From Micromonospora sp. BL4 (GTDB lineage Bacteria > Actinomycetota > Actinomycetes > Mycobacteriales > Micromonosporaceae), in contig NZ_RCVJ01000104.1 in assembly GCF_003667505.1 (NCBI RefSeq), positions 1 through 46,244 of the forward strand: a stretch of DNA of 46,244 bases, in the 5' to 3' direction. Under the pieces are notes generated by a model. That model was given only the letters and a program-made list of their open reading frames with translations, was not told the DNA's origin and searched no databases. Of this stretch, positions 27,255 to 38,772 are shown piece by piece. The position numbers and the translations under genes were made by a program. The first letter of the stretch is position 1. Every line of letters starts with the position of its first letter.

Positions 27255-27934
27255 TCCGGGCCGTCCGGCGGCTGCTCCGGCAGCCGTCGGCCGCCCGGTT
27301 CGCCCTGCTCGTGCTGCTGATCGGCCTCTGCGGGCTGCTGCTGCTCCTGGTACCAAGGCCGGACCCGGCGCAGCTGCCGCGGCTGGCCGACCGGCTCGGC
27401 GACCTCGCCCCGGTGGCGGCGGTCCTCGGCGGCGCGTTGCTGCTGGTCGCGTTGGTCCCCCGGACGTTCATCACGCTCGCCGCCGGCGCGATCTTCGGTC
27501 CGCTGGAGGGCGCCGCGTACGCCCTGGGCGCCGCGCTGGTGGCGGCGGCGGTCGGGTTCACGGTCGGCCGGCTGCTCGGCCGGGAGTTCGTCGCCGAGCG
27601 GGTCCGCGGCCGGCTCGCCCGCCTGGACGGCTGGTTCGCCCGGCAGAGCGTGTTCGGCGTGGTCACCGTCCGGCTGCTGCCGATCGCCGGCTTCGGTCTG
27701 GTCAGTTACGGCTACGGCACCACCGGCGCCCGGGTGCTGCCGTTCCTGGTCGGCAGCGTGCTCGCGTCCGCGCCGACCGCCTTCGGCTACGCCGCGATCG
27801 GCGCCGCGGTCAGCTCCCCCGGCCACATCAACTGGTACGCCGCCGCCCCGGCCAGCCTCGGCCTGATCGCCAGCGTGGTGCTGATCTCCCGGTGGTGGCG
27901 CGCCGAGCGGCGGCGCCGGGCGACGCCGGCATGA
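27251..27934 (+). CDS. TVP38/TMEM64 (DedA-like) membrane protein
   Basis: A 227-residue protein with five or six membrane segments (about 16-33, 50-70, 80-105, 155-175 and 190-212). The central region PRTFITLAAGAIFGPLEGAA and the FGVVTVRLLPIAGF/GYGTTGARVLPFLVGS segments match the VTT (SNARE-associated) domain of TVP38 and DedA proteins; DedA members move undecaprenyl phosphate or other lipids across the membrane. Activity of this member is not known. Coupling by ATGA overlap to gatD upstream and to the kinase downstream suggests a role in envelope lipids, which is an inference from context. The start at the overlap is firm. Confidence 0.88.
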   Translation: MIRAVRRLLRQPSAARFALLVLLIGLCGLLLLLVPRPDPAQLPRLADRLGDLAPVAAVLGGALLLVALVPRTFITLAAGAIFGPLEGAAYALGAALVAAAVGFTVGRLLGREFVAERVRGRLARLDGWFARQSVFGVVTVRLLPIAGFGLVSYGYGTTGARVLPFLVGSVLASAPTAFGYAAIGAAVSSPGHINWYAAAPASLGLIASVVLISRWWRAERRRRATPA

Positions 27935-28722
27935 CCGTGTCCGAGCCGACCGACCTGCCCGGCGAGCAGCGGCTCGCGGGCGGCTTCGTCGCCGAGGTGG
28001 TCCGGGTCGGCGACACGGTGCGGCGTACCCCGCCGGCCAACCTCGACTTCGTCGGCGCGCTGCTGCGCCACCTCGCCGAGGTGAGCGCGGACCTCGCGCC
28101 CCAGCACCTCGGCGTCGACGCCCAGGGTCGGCAGATGCTCAGCTACGTCCCGGGTCGGGTGCCGTGGCGGGACCGGGAGGACCCCACGTTCTTCGCCGAC
28201 CCGGCGCTGGTGCGGCTGGCCGAGCTGATCCGGCGGCTGCACGACGCGTGTGCGGGCACCGCGCTGGCCGGCGGCGCCGAGACGGTGTGCCACCGCGACC
28301 TGTCCCCGAAGAACACGGTGTATCGGGACTTCCCGACCGGGCCACTGCCGGTGACCTTCCTCGACTGGGACCTGGCCCGGCCCGGCCGACGGATCGAGGA
28401 TGTCGCGTTCGCCGGCTGGCACTGGGCGGCGTTGGGCGAGGGCGCCGATCCGACCGAGCTGGGCCGGCGCTGCCAAGTGCTCTGTGACGCCTACGACGCG
28501 GCGTCCACCGCACCCGTTGGTCCGGCACTGCCCCGGGACGAGCTGGTGGACGTGATGCTCCACCAGATCGGGAGCACCTGGCGGAGCATCGACGCCGGCG
28601 CCGAGCGCGACGAGCCGGCCATGCGCCGGCTACGCGACGCGGGCGCCGTTCACGCGGTACGCCACTGGCACGACTGGCTGCTCACCCACCACCGCACAGT
28701 CGCTGCGGCGCTGACCGCCTGA
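27931..28722 (+). CDS. APH-like phosphotransferase of unknown substrate
   Basis: A 263-residue kinase-like protein of the aminoglycoside/choline kinase superfamily. The catalytic loop is intact: His121-Arg-Asp123 and Asn128 in CHRDLSPKN, followed by the metal-binding DWD at Asp145-Trp-Asp147. The N-lobe is short and I see no clear glycine loop or lysine pair, a pattern seen in the small phosphotransferase group that includes trifolitoxin-immunity-like proteins. The ATG overlaps the upstream stop (ATGA), so it belongs to the murT-gatD operon. The substrate is unknown; the genome position favours an envelope-related small molecule over an antibiotic. The gene ends at a strong bidirectional terminator. 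Confidence 0.8.
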   Translation: MTVSEPTDLPGEQRLAGGFVAEVVRVGDTVRRTPPANLDFVGALLRHLAEVSADLAPQHLGVDAQGRQMLSYVPGRVPWRDREDPTFFADPALVRLAELIRRLHDACAGTALAGGAETVCHRDLSPKNTVYRDFPTGPLPVTFLDWDLARPGRRIEDVAFAGWHWAALGEGADPTELGRRCQVLCDAYDAASTAPVGPALPRDELVDVMLHQIGSTWRSIDAGAERDEPAMRRLRDAGAVHAVRHWHDWLLTHHRTVAAALTA

Positions 28723-28800
28723 GCCACCGCCCCGCCGGCGCGCCGTGTCGCAGCGCGGGGGCCGGCGGGTCGTCGGAGCGGGCGGACGCACCGACGAGCA

Positions 28801-28838
28801 CGATGACTCAGAGGCATATTTATACCTCTGAGTCATCG
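28801..28838. terminator. Bidirectional terminator between the kinase gene and leuS
   Basis: Perfect 14-bp arms, CGATGACTCAGAGG (28801-28814) and its complement (28825-28838), enclose an AT-rich 10-base loop. CGCGCTTTT follows on the plus strand. It lies between the convergent ends of the murT operon (28722) and leuS (28888) and can serve both. Confidence 0.8.
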
Positions 28839-28887
28839 CGCTTTTCGCAGCGTCCGCCTCCGCGGACGTCACGATCCGCCAGGGCGG

Positions 28888-31728
<2,841 letters not shown>

Positions 31729-31789
31729 CGTCTCTCCTCGCTCCGCTTCGCTTCGTCTCGGCGCCACCGGGCCGGCCGGCGACGGGCAC

Positions 31790-31815
31790 AAAAAAGCCCC
31801 TCGCGCAGGAGGGGC
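31790..31815 (-). terminator. Intrinsic terminator in the leuS leader (attenuator)
   Basis: On the minus strand GCCCCTC (31809-31815) and GAGGGGC (31796-31802) form a 7-bp GC stem with a 6-base loop, followed directly by six T (31790-31795). This is a textbook intrinsic terminator, which is rare in such GC-rich DNA, and it lies about 60 bp upstream of the leuS start, so it must be conditional. Confidence 0.85.
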
Positions 31816-31816
31816 C

Positions 31817-31851
31817 GCCGTGCTGTCGCGCGTTCAGCGCATCAGCACGGC
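31817..31851 (-). promoter_or_regulatory. Alternative hairpin overlapping leader peptide end and terminator
   Basis: GCCGTGCTG (31843-31851) pairs perfectly over 9 bp with CAGCACGGC (31817-31825). Its 5' arm covers the last codons and stop of the leader peptide, and a shifted pairing, GGGCCG (31848-31853) with CGGCCC (31812-31817), would reach into the 5' arm of the terminator. It can therefore act as the pause or antiterminator element; which state each ribosome position favours I cannot settle by eye. Confidence 0.6.
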
Positions 31852-31880
31852 CCGGTAAGAAGCAGGAAAGCTCCGGCCAT
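31842..31880 (-). CDS. Leucine leader peptide upstream of leuS
   Basis: A 12-codon frame reads MAGAFLLLTGPC and stop. It holds three consecutive leucine codons, CTG CTT CTT; CTT is rare in this GC-rich sequence, where leucine is mostly CTG or CTC. Its end overlaps the 5' arm of the alternative hairpin and the terminator follows 27 bases after the stop. These are the parts of a ribosome-mediated attenuator that senses charged tRNA-Leu, here set before the synthetase gene itself. The frame seems to be leaderless (see the -10 upstream). Support is structural; peptide translation is inferred. Confidence 0.65.
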   Translation of the reverse strand: MAGAFLLLTGPC

Positions 31881-31887
31881 GTCCGGC

Positions 31888-31893
31888 AGTGTA
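31888..31893 (-). promoter_or_regulatory. -10 element for leaderless leuS leader transcript
   Basis: TACACT at 31888-31893 on the minus strand matches TAnnnT and ends 7 bases before the ATG of the leader peptide at 31880, so transcription should begin on or beside that codon. No clear -35 box is seen 16-19 bases upstream. Confidence 0.5.
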
Positions 31894-31947
31894 CCTCGCC
31901 GCCAGGCCCGACGATGGCTTGCCACCAGGCGGCGGGACGCCAGGCGG

Positions 31948-32739
31948 TCACCCGGCCGCGGCGAGCCGGGTGGTGTCGGTGGTGAAGCCCCAGCACTGCT
32001 GGGCGTTGAAGACCACCGCGTCCTTGCAGTACGTGGGGCTGGAGGTGGCGGTCGCGTCGGTGAGCAGCACCGAGGCGTAGTCCCGGAAGTAGGCGTCCTC
32101 CATCGTCGTGCTGACGCACTGGTCGGTGTTGACCCCGCCGAAGAAGAGGGTGCGGATGCCCTGCGCGCGGAGCACCTGGTCGAGGTAGGTGGCGTGGAAC
32201 CCGTTCATCCGGTACTTCTGCACCTGCAGGTCCTCGGGCCGCACCAGCTCCCGCAGCTCGTCGACCAGCGTCGCGCCCCACGACCCCTCGGTCAGCACCG
32301 GGCCGTGGTCCAGGGGCTGCCCGATGCCGGCCTGGTCGAGGCGGTGCTTGAACGACCAGAGCGTGGGTGCGCCGAGGTTGCGCAGGTCTGGGCGGTTGTG
32401 CCAGAACACCCAGATGACCGGTACGTCGAGCTGGCGGGCGGCCTGCACCGCGCGTACCGCGCCGGGGATCGCCGCCCGGCAGGCCGTGTGGTCCAGCCCC
32501 GAGCGGTCGGTCCAGCCGCCCGGGGAGCAGAAGTCGTTCTGCAGGTCGAGCAGGACCAGGGCGCTCGCGTCCAGGTCCACCACGACGGGCAGCAGCTCGG
32601 CGGCGATCCGGGCCCGCCGCCCGGCGGCGCCGGCCGCCACGTCGACGTGGTCGGCGTGCAGGCGCCACTGCGCCGCGCCACCGCCGAGCCGTACGCCGCC
32701 GTCGTCGGTCTCCCCGTAGATGTCCCGCTCCCGCCACAC
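31948..32739 (-). CDS. Isochorismatase-like cysteine hydrolase
   Basis: A 263-residue member of the cysteine hydrolase (isochorismatase, nicotinamidase, RutB) superfamily. The triad is visible: Asp65 in LLDLQNDF, Lys175 in VQKYRMNGF and Cys208 in VNTDQCVSTT. The FHATYLDQVLRAQGI segment is also family-like. The GTG at 32739 has a GGAGGG Shine-Dalgarno 5 bases upstream; a frame open to 32895 adds 52 unlike residues. An N-terminal 45-residue extension (WRLHADHVDV region) precedes the fold. Substrate is unclear; related enzymes hydrolyse amides such as biuret, ureidoacrylate or nicotinamide. It is alone, divergent from moxR. Confidence 0.85.
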   Translation of the reverse strand: MWRERDIYGETDDGGVRLGGGAAQWRLHADHVDVAAGAAGRRARIAAELLPVVVDLDASALVLLDLQNDFCSPGGWTDRSGLDHTACRAAIPGAVRAVQAARQLDVPVIWVFWHNRPDLRNLGAPTLWSFKHRLDQAGIGQPLDHGPVLTEGSWGATLVDELRELVRPEDLQVQKYRMNGFHATYLDQVLRAQGIRTLFFGGVNTDQCVSTTMEDAYFRDYASVLLTDATATSSPTYCKDAVVFNAQQCWGFTTDTTRLAAAG

Positions 32740-33016
32740 CGCGCCCTCCCCCGGGTTCGCATCCCCGCGCCGACGGACGAGCCACGCGGATCGGGACGCC
32801 GGATACCCGGAGGCGGTACGGTCACGCGTCCCCCGAGATGGCGAATATCGGTGCGTAACCGACGGACTACCTGCGGGGGTCGGCGAGAACGACAAACATG
32901 GTTAGCCTGAGAGGCCAGTGAGATTTCTGCGGCAAACGAGGCTCGACGTCGCGAACCCAACGGCGGGTCCAGGTGCTCTTAACAGAGCTGCCGTGACGGC
33001 GACGAGGAGGAGGCCC

Positions 33017-34069
<1,053 letters not shown>

Positions 34070-34070
34070 C

Positions 34071-35369
34071 GTGCGTGCCGGGCTGCGCGGGCTGACCACC
34101 CGCGGGCGCTCGTTCCTCGCCGCCGGGGTCGCGGCGGCGATCTCGGCCGGCATCCTGGGCGAGAAGGACCTGCTCCGGGTTGCCGTGCTGCTGGGCATCC
34201 TGCCGCTGCTGGCCGCCGCATACGTCGGGCGCAGCCGCTACAAGCTGGCGTGCAACCGGTCGCTGGATCCGCACCGCGTCCCGGTCGGGGCCAACTCCCG
34301 GGTCGTGCTGCGCCTGCAGAACCTCTCCCGGCTGCCGACCGGCACCCTGCTCCTGGAGGACCGGCTGCCCTACGCCCTGGGCAGCCGGCCCCGGGTGGTG
34401 CTGGAGCGGCTGGGCGCGCACCAGGCCAGCTCGGTGGCGTACACCGTGCGCGCCGACGTGCGGGGCCGCTACGACGTGGGTCCGCTGGTGGTCCGGATGA
34501 CCGACCCGTTCGGTCTCTGCGAGCTCAGCCGGGCGTTTCCCAGCACCGACCACCTGACGGTCATCCCGCAGGTCGCTCCGCTGCCGTCGGTCCGGCTGCC
34601 CGGCGAGTACGCGGGCAGCGGCGACAGCCGGGCCCGCTCGGTGGCGGTGCACGGCGAGGACGACGCGGCGACCCGGGAGTACCGGCGCGGCGACGACCTG
34701 CGCCGGGTGCACTGGAAGTCCACCGCGCGCACCGGCGAGCTGATGGTGCGCCGCGAGGAGCAGCCCTGGGAGAGCCGGGCCACGGTCGTGCTGGACACCC
34801 GCGCGTACGGCCACCGCGGCGACGGGCCGACGGCGAGCTTCGAGTGGGCCGTCTCCGCCGCCGCGAGCATCGCGGTGCACCTGCGGCAGGCCGGCTACAA
34901 GCTGCGCCTGGTCACCGGGTCGGGGGTCGACGTGGACGCCTCGGAGGCCGGCGGCGACGGGGCGCTGCTCGACCACCTCGCCGAGGTCCGACTGGACCAG
35001 CGGGCCGAGGTGACCGGCCTGGTGCAACGGGTCCGGCAGCGCGCCGACGGCGGGCTGATCATCGGGTTGTTCGGCGCGGTGAGTGTGGCCGAGGCCGAGC
35101 TGCTGGCCGGGCTGCGGGGCAACGGCGCCACCTGCGTCGGGTTCCTGCTGAACAGCTCCACCTGGCTCAGCCTGCCCGAGAAGGCCCGGGCCGAGGCGGA
35201 GCACGTGCACGGCGCCGCCGCGCTCGCCATGCTGCACAGCGGCTGGCGGGTGGTCGGCGTCGACCACGGCAGCCGACTGCCGGCGCTCTGGCCGCAGGCC
35301 GGCCGGGGCTCGCAGGGGTTCGCCCTGCGCGCCGCGCTGGCCGAGACGGTCGCCGGCGGCGTGCGATGA
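34071..35369 (+). CDS. DUF58 membrane protein, partner of MoxR
   Basis: The 432-residue protein has two N-terminal hydrophobic helices (about 14-30 and 36-52), a beta-rich domain (residues 60-190), and the DUF58 signature REYRRGDDLRRVHWKSTARTGEL, with its diagnostic RxYxxGDxxRxxxWKxxAR core at about 203-221. A VWA-like region follows and ends with a DxGSRLPAL-type tail. DUF58 proteins accompany MoxR ATPases in most bacteria; the role is unknown. GTG start, 1 bp after the moxR stop. Coupled to tgpA with a 16-bp gap containing GGAAGG. Confidence 0.9.
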   Translation: MRAGLRGLTTRGRSFLAAGVAAAISAGILGEKDLLRVAVLLGILPLLAAAYVGRSRYKLACNRSLDPHRVPVGANSRVVLRLQNLSRLPTGTLLLEDRLPYALGSRPRVVLERLGAHQASSVAYTVRADVRGRYDVGPLVVRMTDPFGLCELSRAFPSTDHLTVIPQVAPLPSVRLPGEYAGSGDSRARSVAVHGEDDAATREYRRGDDLRRVHWKSTARTGELMVRREEQPWESRATVVLDTRAYGHRGDGPTASFEWAVSAAASIAVHLRQAGYKLRLVTGSGVDVDASEAGGDGALLDHLAEVRLDQRAEVTGLVQRVRQRADGGLIIGLFGAVSVAEAELLAGLRGNGATCVGFLLNSSTWLSLPEKARAEAEHVHGAAALAMLHSGWRVVGVDHGSRLPALWPQAGRGSQGFALRAALAETVAGGVR

Positions 35370-35385
35370 ACGGAAGGTTCCCCTC

Positions 35386-37863
35386 ATGATCGCCAGTCGG
35401 AACATCGGCCCGGTTGCGGCGGCCGCCACCCTTCTCGCCGCCGCGCCGCTGTCGTCCATCTTCGAGACCTGGACGTGGCTCGTCCAGTCCGCGATCGCGG
35501 TCGCGGTGGTGGCCGGGGTCGCCGCGCTGACCCGGCTGATCCGGGCGCCGCTGTGGGGTCAGGTCCTCGGCATGCTGGCCGCCCTGGGGCTCGCCCTGAC
35601 CTGGCTGTTCCCCAGCGGCGGGGAGCTGCTCACGTTCCTGCCCACGCCGGGCACGTTCGGGCACTTCGCCGACCTGTTCACCGGCTCCATGCAGGACATG
35701 CGCTCGTACGGCGTGGAAGTCCCGGACACTGACCCGCTGCTGTTCATCACGGTGCTCGGCGTCGGCGGCGTGGCCGTACTGGTGGATGTGCTGGCGGTGG
35801 GTCTGCGCCGGCCGGCGCTGGCCGGGCTGCCGATGCTCGCCATCTACTCGGTGCCGGTCGCCGTCTACGTCGACAGCGTCCCCCCGGTGCCGTTCGTGGT
35901 GGGCGCCGCCGGGTACCTCTGGCTGCTGGTCACCGACAACGTCGACCGGGTCCGCCGCTTCGGCCGCCGGTTCACCGGCGACGGCCGCGACGTCGACGTG
36001 TGGGAGGCCTCGCCGCTGGCCGCCGCCGGCCGCCGGCTCGCGGTGGTCGGGGTGGCCATCGCCGTGGCGCTGCCGCTGGCCGTGCCGGGCATGACGGGCG
36101 GGCTGCTCGACACGCTGGGCGGCGGCACGGGCAACGGCAACGGCAACGGCCGGGCGGGTGCGGGCGGCTCCTCCGGCCGGATCGACCTGTTCGCCTCGCT
36201 CGCCGGCCAGCTCAACCAGTCCGAGGTGGCCGACCTGGTCAAGGTGACCACGTCCGAGCCGAGTCCGTTCTACCTGCGCTACGCCGTCGCGGACGAGCTG
36301 CGTCCGAACGGGTTCCAGGCGCGCAACCCCAGCGGCCGGCCGGTCAACCAGAACCTGCCGGATCCGACCGAACGGGCCGGCCCGGGCGTCCAACAGGCCC
36401 GCTACCGGGCGACCGTCGAGGTCACCAAGAGCCTGAGCATGTCCCTGATGCCGGTGTACGCCGAGCCGGTGCGCACCGAGGACCTCAACGGCAACTGGCT
36501 CTACGACCCCACCCAGCAGGTCGTCTTCTCCAACCGGGACAACTCCCGGGGCAGGAAGTACTCCTTCGACTACATCCGCTCGACGTACACGCCGGCGGCG
36601 CTGCGGGCCGCGCCGCCGCTGCCGGCCGAGCACCCGTTGAACCGGCAGCAGACCGCCACGCCCGGGCCGGTGCCCGAGGTGGAGGAGCTGGTCAAGGGCC
36701 TGGTCCAGGGCAAGCGCACCGACTACGACCGGGTGCTGGCGATCTACCGGCACTTCTCGGCGGACAACGGGTTCAGCTACCGGCTCAGCACCGAGAGCGG
36801 CAGCAGCGGCGAGGACATCGTCAACTTCCTGACCAACAAGGTCGGCTACTGCCAGCAGTACGCCGCGGCGATGGCCTGGCTGGTGCGCAGCGCCGGCATC
36901 CCGGCCCGGGTGGCGTTCGGGTTCACCAACGGCAACAAGCAGGACGGCAACACGTACACGCTGACCAACCTCAACCTGCACGCCTGGACCGAGGTCTACT
37001 TCGACGGGGTCGGTTGGGTGCCGTTCGACGCCACGCCGTCGTACGGTGTGCCGGGCTCGACCCGGTCGGCCTGGGCGCCGGACATCGACGCGCCGGAATC
37101 AATCACCCCAGACCCCGGCGCGTCGGGTGCCGCGGCGGACCCCGGCGCGTCGGGCGGCCCGACCGGTCCGGACAACGCCGACCGGGACACCGACTCGGGG
37201 CTCTCCCTCGCCGGCCAGACGCCGGCCGAGCAGCCGCCCGTGTGGCCGTGGTGGACGGCGGGCCTGCTGGCGCTGCTGGCGCTGCTGGCGGTGCCGGCGC
37301 TGCGTCGGCTGGCGCTGCGCCGGCGGCGGGGTGGCCGGGCGGCGGGCGCCGCGATGACCGCCACCCCGAACGAGGCGGCGCCGGTGGACGGGACACGGGT
37401 GGTGGTGGTCGGGCCGGACGCCAACCGGGCCCGCGCGGACGCGCACGCCGCCTGGGCGGAGCTGCTCGACACGCTGGTGGACTTCCGGGTCCGGGTCGAC
37501 CGGACCGAGACGCCGCGGACGACCGCGGACCGGCTGGTCCGGGAGACCCTCAACGAGGACACCGCGGCGGTCGGCGCGGTGCGGCTGCTCGGCCGGGCTG
37601 AGGAGCGGGCCCGCTACGCGCGGGATCCGCTGACCGGCGAGCCCCTGGCGCCGGCGCTACGTGCGGTCCGCGGTGCGCTCGCCGCCCGCGCGGGCCGGCG
37701 GACCCGACTGTTCGCCGCCCTGCTGCCGCCGTCGGTGCTGCTGCGCTGGCGGACCACCCTCGCGGACACCTCCGGCCGGATGGTGGCGCTGACCGGGCGG
37801 GCCCGGTACCGGCTGCTCCGCTGGAATCCGCGTCGGCTGTTGGCCGACCGGGCGGCTCGCTGA
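35386..37863 (+). CDS. Transglutaminase-like membrane protein (TgpA family, DUF3488/DUF4129)
   Basis: The 825-residue protein has five to six N-terminal membrane helices (1-235), an outer transglutaminase-like domain and, after one more helix (about 617-638), a cytoplasmic tail with a DUF4129-type region. The triad is present: Cys489 in VGYCQQYAAAMA, His532 in NLHAWTEVYF and Asp548 in PFDATPS. A GNGNGNG linker separates the helices from the catalytic domain. TgpA is a periplasmic transglutaminase or peptidase of unclear substrate, seen beside MoxR and DUF58 in many bacteria. Length and layout are normal. It is convergent with the DUF3040 gene and followed by tandem repeats. Confidence 0.9.
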   Translation: MIASRNIGPVAAAATLLAAAPLSSIFETWTWLVQSAIAVAVVAGVAALTRLIRAPLWGQVLGMLAALGLALTWLFPSGGELLTFLPTPGTFGHFADLFTGSMQDMRSYGVEVPDTDPLLFITVLGVGGVAVLVDVLAVGLRRPALAGLPMLAIYSVPVAVYVDSVPPVPFVVGAAGYLWLLVTDNVDRVRRFGRRFTGDGRDVDVWEASPLAAAGRRLAVVGVAIAVALPLAVPGMTGGLLDTLGGGTGNGNGNGRAGAGGSSGRIDLFASLAGQLNQSEVADLVKVTTSEPSPFYLRYAVADELRPNGFQARNPSGRPVNQNLPDPTERAGPGVQQARYRATVEVTKSLSMSLMPVYAEPVRTEDLNGNWLYDPTQQVVFSNRDNSRGRKYSFDYIRSTYTPAALRAAPPLPAEHPLNRQQTATPGPVPEVEELVKGLVQGKRTDYDRVLAIYRHFSADNGFSYRLSTESGSSGEDIVNFLTNKVGYCQQYAAAMAWLVRSAGIPARVAFGFTNGNKQDGNTYTLTNLNLHAWTEVYFDGVGWVPFDATPSYGVPGSTRSAWAPDIDAPESITPDPGASGAAADPGASGGPTGPDNADRDTDSGLSLAGQTPAEQPPVWPWWTAGLLALLALLAVPALRRLALRRRRGGRAAGAAMTATPNEAAPVDGTRVVVVGPDANRARADAHAAWAELLDTLVDFRVRVDRTETPRTTADRLVRETLNEDTAAVGAVRLLGRAEERARYARDPLTGEPLAPALRAVRGALAARAGRRTRLFAALLPPSVLLRWRTTLADTSGRMVALTGRARYRLLRWNPRRLLADRAAR

Positions 37864-37989
37864 GCGACGTCCGTCCGGCTCGGGGTGACGGTCCACCGGC
37901 CGTCGCCCCGAGTCGGCTCGCCGGGCCGGCGCAAACTGGCGGCCGTCGGTGCTTTCCGCCCCGCACCGCGCCTGCATGCTGGAGTCGGC

Positions 37990-38130
37990 GCGCGGCCTCA
38001 GAGCGTTGAGCGGGCGCGGCCTCAGAGCGTTGAGCGGGCGCGGCCTCAGAGCGTTGAGCGGCGCGGCCTCAGAGCGTTGAGCGGCGCGGCCTCGGATCGT
38101 TGAGCGGCGCGGCCTTTGACCGTTGAGCGG
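37990..38130. repeat. Six tandem 23-24 bp repeats in the convergent gap
   Basis: Six units beginning CCTCAGAGCGTTGAGC (or a variant) start at 37996, 38020, 38044, 38067, 38090 and 38113. The first three steps have period 24 and the rest 23; the last two units have diverged (CCTCGGATCG, CCTTTGACCG). Each unit contains CTCA and TGAG as short inverted arms. They fill part of the 389-bp gap between tgpA and DUF3040, the rest of which shows nothing else. A variable-number repeat, terminator array or protein-binding array are all possible. Confidence 0.85.
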
Positions 38131-38252
38131 CGGAGCGGACGGCGTTCTTCGGCTGTGCGACGGGCGCGCGGATACGTCAGCGGTCGCCGGGGGCTGTGTT
38201 CCCGGCGACCCGCTCGTCGCGGCGTACGGCCCGCCTCAGCGGCGGGACGGGC

Positions 38253-38657
38253 TCAGCGGTGCCCCTCCGGGCGCTGCCGCCACCTGTCCTCCATGCGGTC
38301 CAGGATCGACGGCCGGCGACCGGATCGGCCACCGCCGCCGCGAGGACGGCGACGACTGGTCGTGCCACCCACCACGTGCAGGTCGGGTGACTGCGCCCGC
38401 CGGTGCGACTGCACCGCGAAGGCGGCCGAGGCCAGCATGAGAACGAAGCCGGCCACCGCCAGCGGTGGAGTCTTGATCACCGCGCCGTAGACCAGTAAAG
38501 CCAAGCCAGCGATGATCACGCCGGCGGCGACGAGCAGGCGACGCCGCGCGTGGAAGCGCGGATCGCTGGCGCGCACGGCCGAGGCGAATTTGGGGTCCTC
38601 GGCAAGCGACTGCTCGATCTGCTCGAACAGCCGCTGCTCGTGCTCCGAGAGCGGCAC
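38253..38657 (-). CDS. DUF3040 family membrane protein
   Basis: The 134-residue protein opens with the family signature MPLSEHEQRLFEQIE and a DPKFASAVR segment, then has two membrane helices (about 41-60 and 64-83) and an Arg/Gly-rich tail of about 50 residues. DUF3040 proteins are restricted to actinobacteria and have no known function. A GTG start with a GGGGAGGAG Shine-Dalgarno is used. A hairpin lies in the short gap upstream. Confidence 0.9.
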   Translation of the reverse strand: MPLSEHEQRLFEQIEQSLAEDPKFASAVRASDPRFHARRRLLVAAGVIIAGLALLVYGAVIKTPPLAVAGFVLMLASAAFAVQSHRRAQSPDLHVVGGTTSRRRPRGGGGRSGRRPSILDRMEDRWRQRPEGHR

Positions 38658-38680
38658 GGCACTCCTCCCCGGTCACGTTG

Positions 38681-38700
38681 GTCGGCCCACTCGGGCCGAC
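38681..38700 (-). terminator. Hairpin between dinB and DUF3040
   Basis: GTCGGCCC (38681-38688) and GGGCCGAC (38693-38700) form a perfect 8-bp stem with a 4-base loop, 24 bp upstream of the DUF3040 start and 73 bp past the dinB stop. It could end dinB transcription or sit in the DUF3040 leader; no T-run follows. Confidence 0.4.
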
Positions 38701-38772
38701 AGACCGTGGCAGCCGACCGGCTGCTTACCCGCAAGTCTACGAGGGGGGTCGCGCGTCGGAAAGCGGGACGAG

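Noticed and set aside
31738..31762. GAAGC/GAGCG-type pentamer runs just upstream of leuS
   Set aside because: Short purine-rich runs like this are common before start codons in GC-rich actinobacteria and only contribute the Shine-Dalgarno.
37885..38103. Plus-strand frame with repeated ARPQSVER
   Set aside because: It is the translation of the 24-bp repeat array, broken where the period shifts to 23, with no start signal or homology.
37990..38130. Possible CRISPR array from 23-24 bp period
   Set aside because: Units are contiguous with no unique spacers and there are no cas genes nearby.
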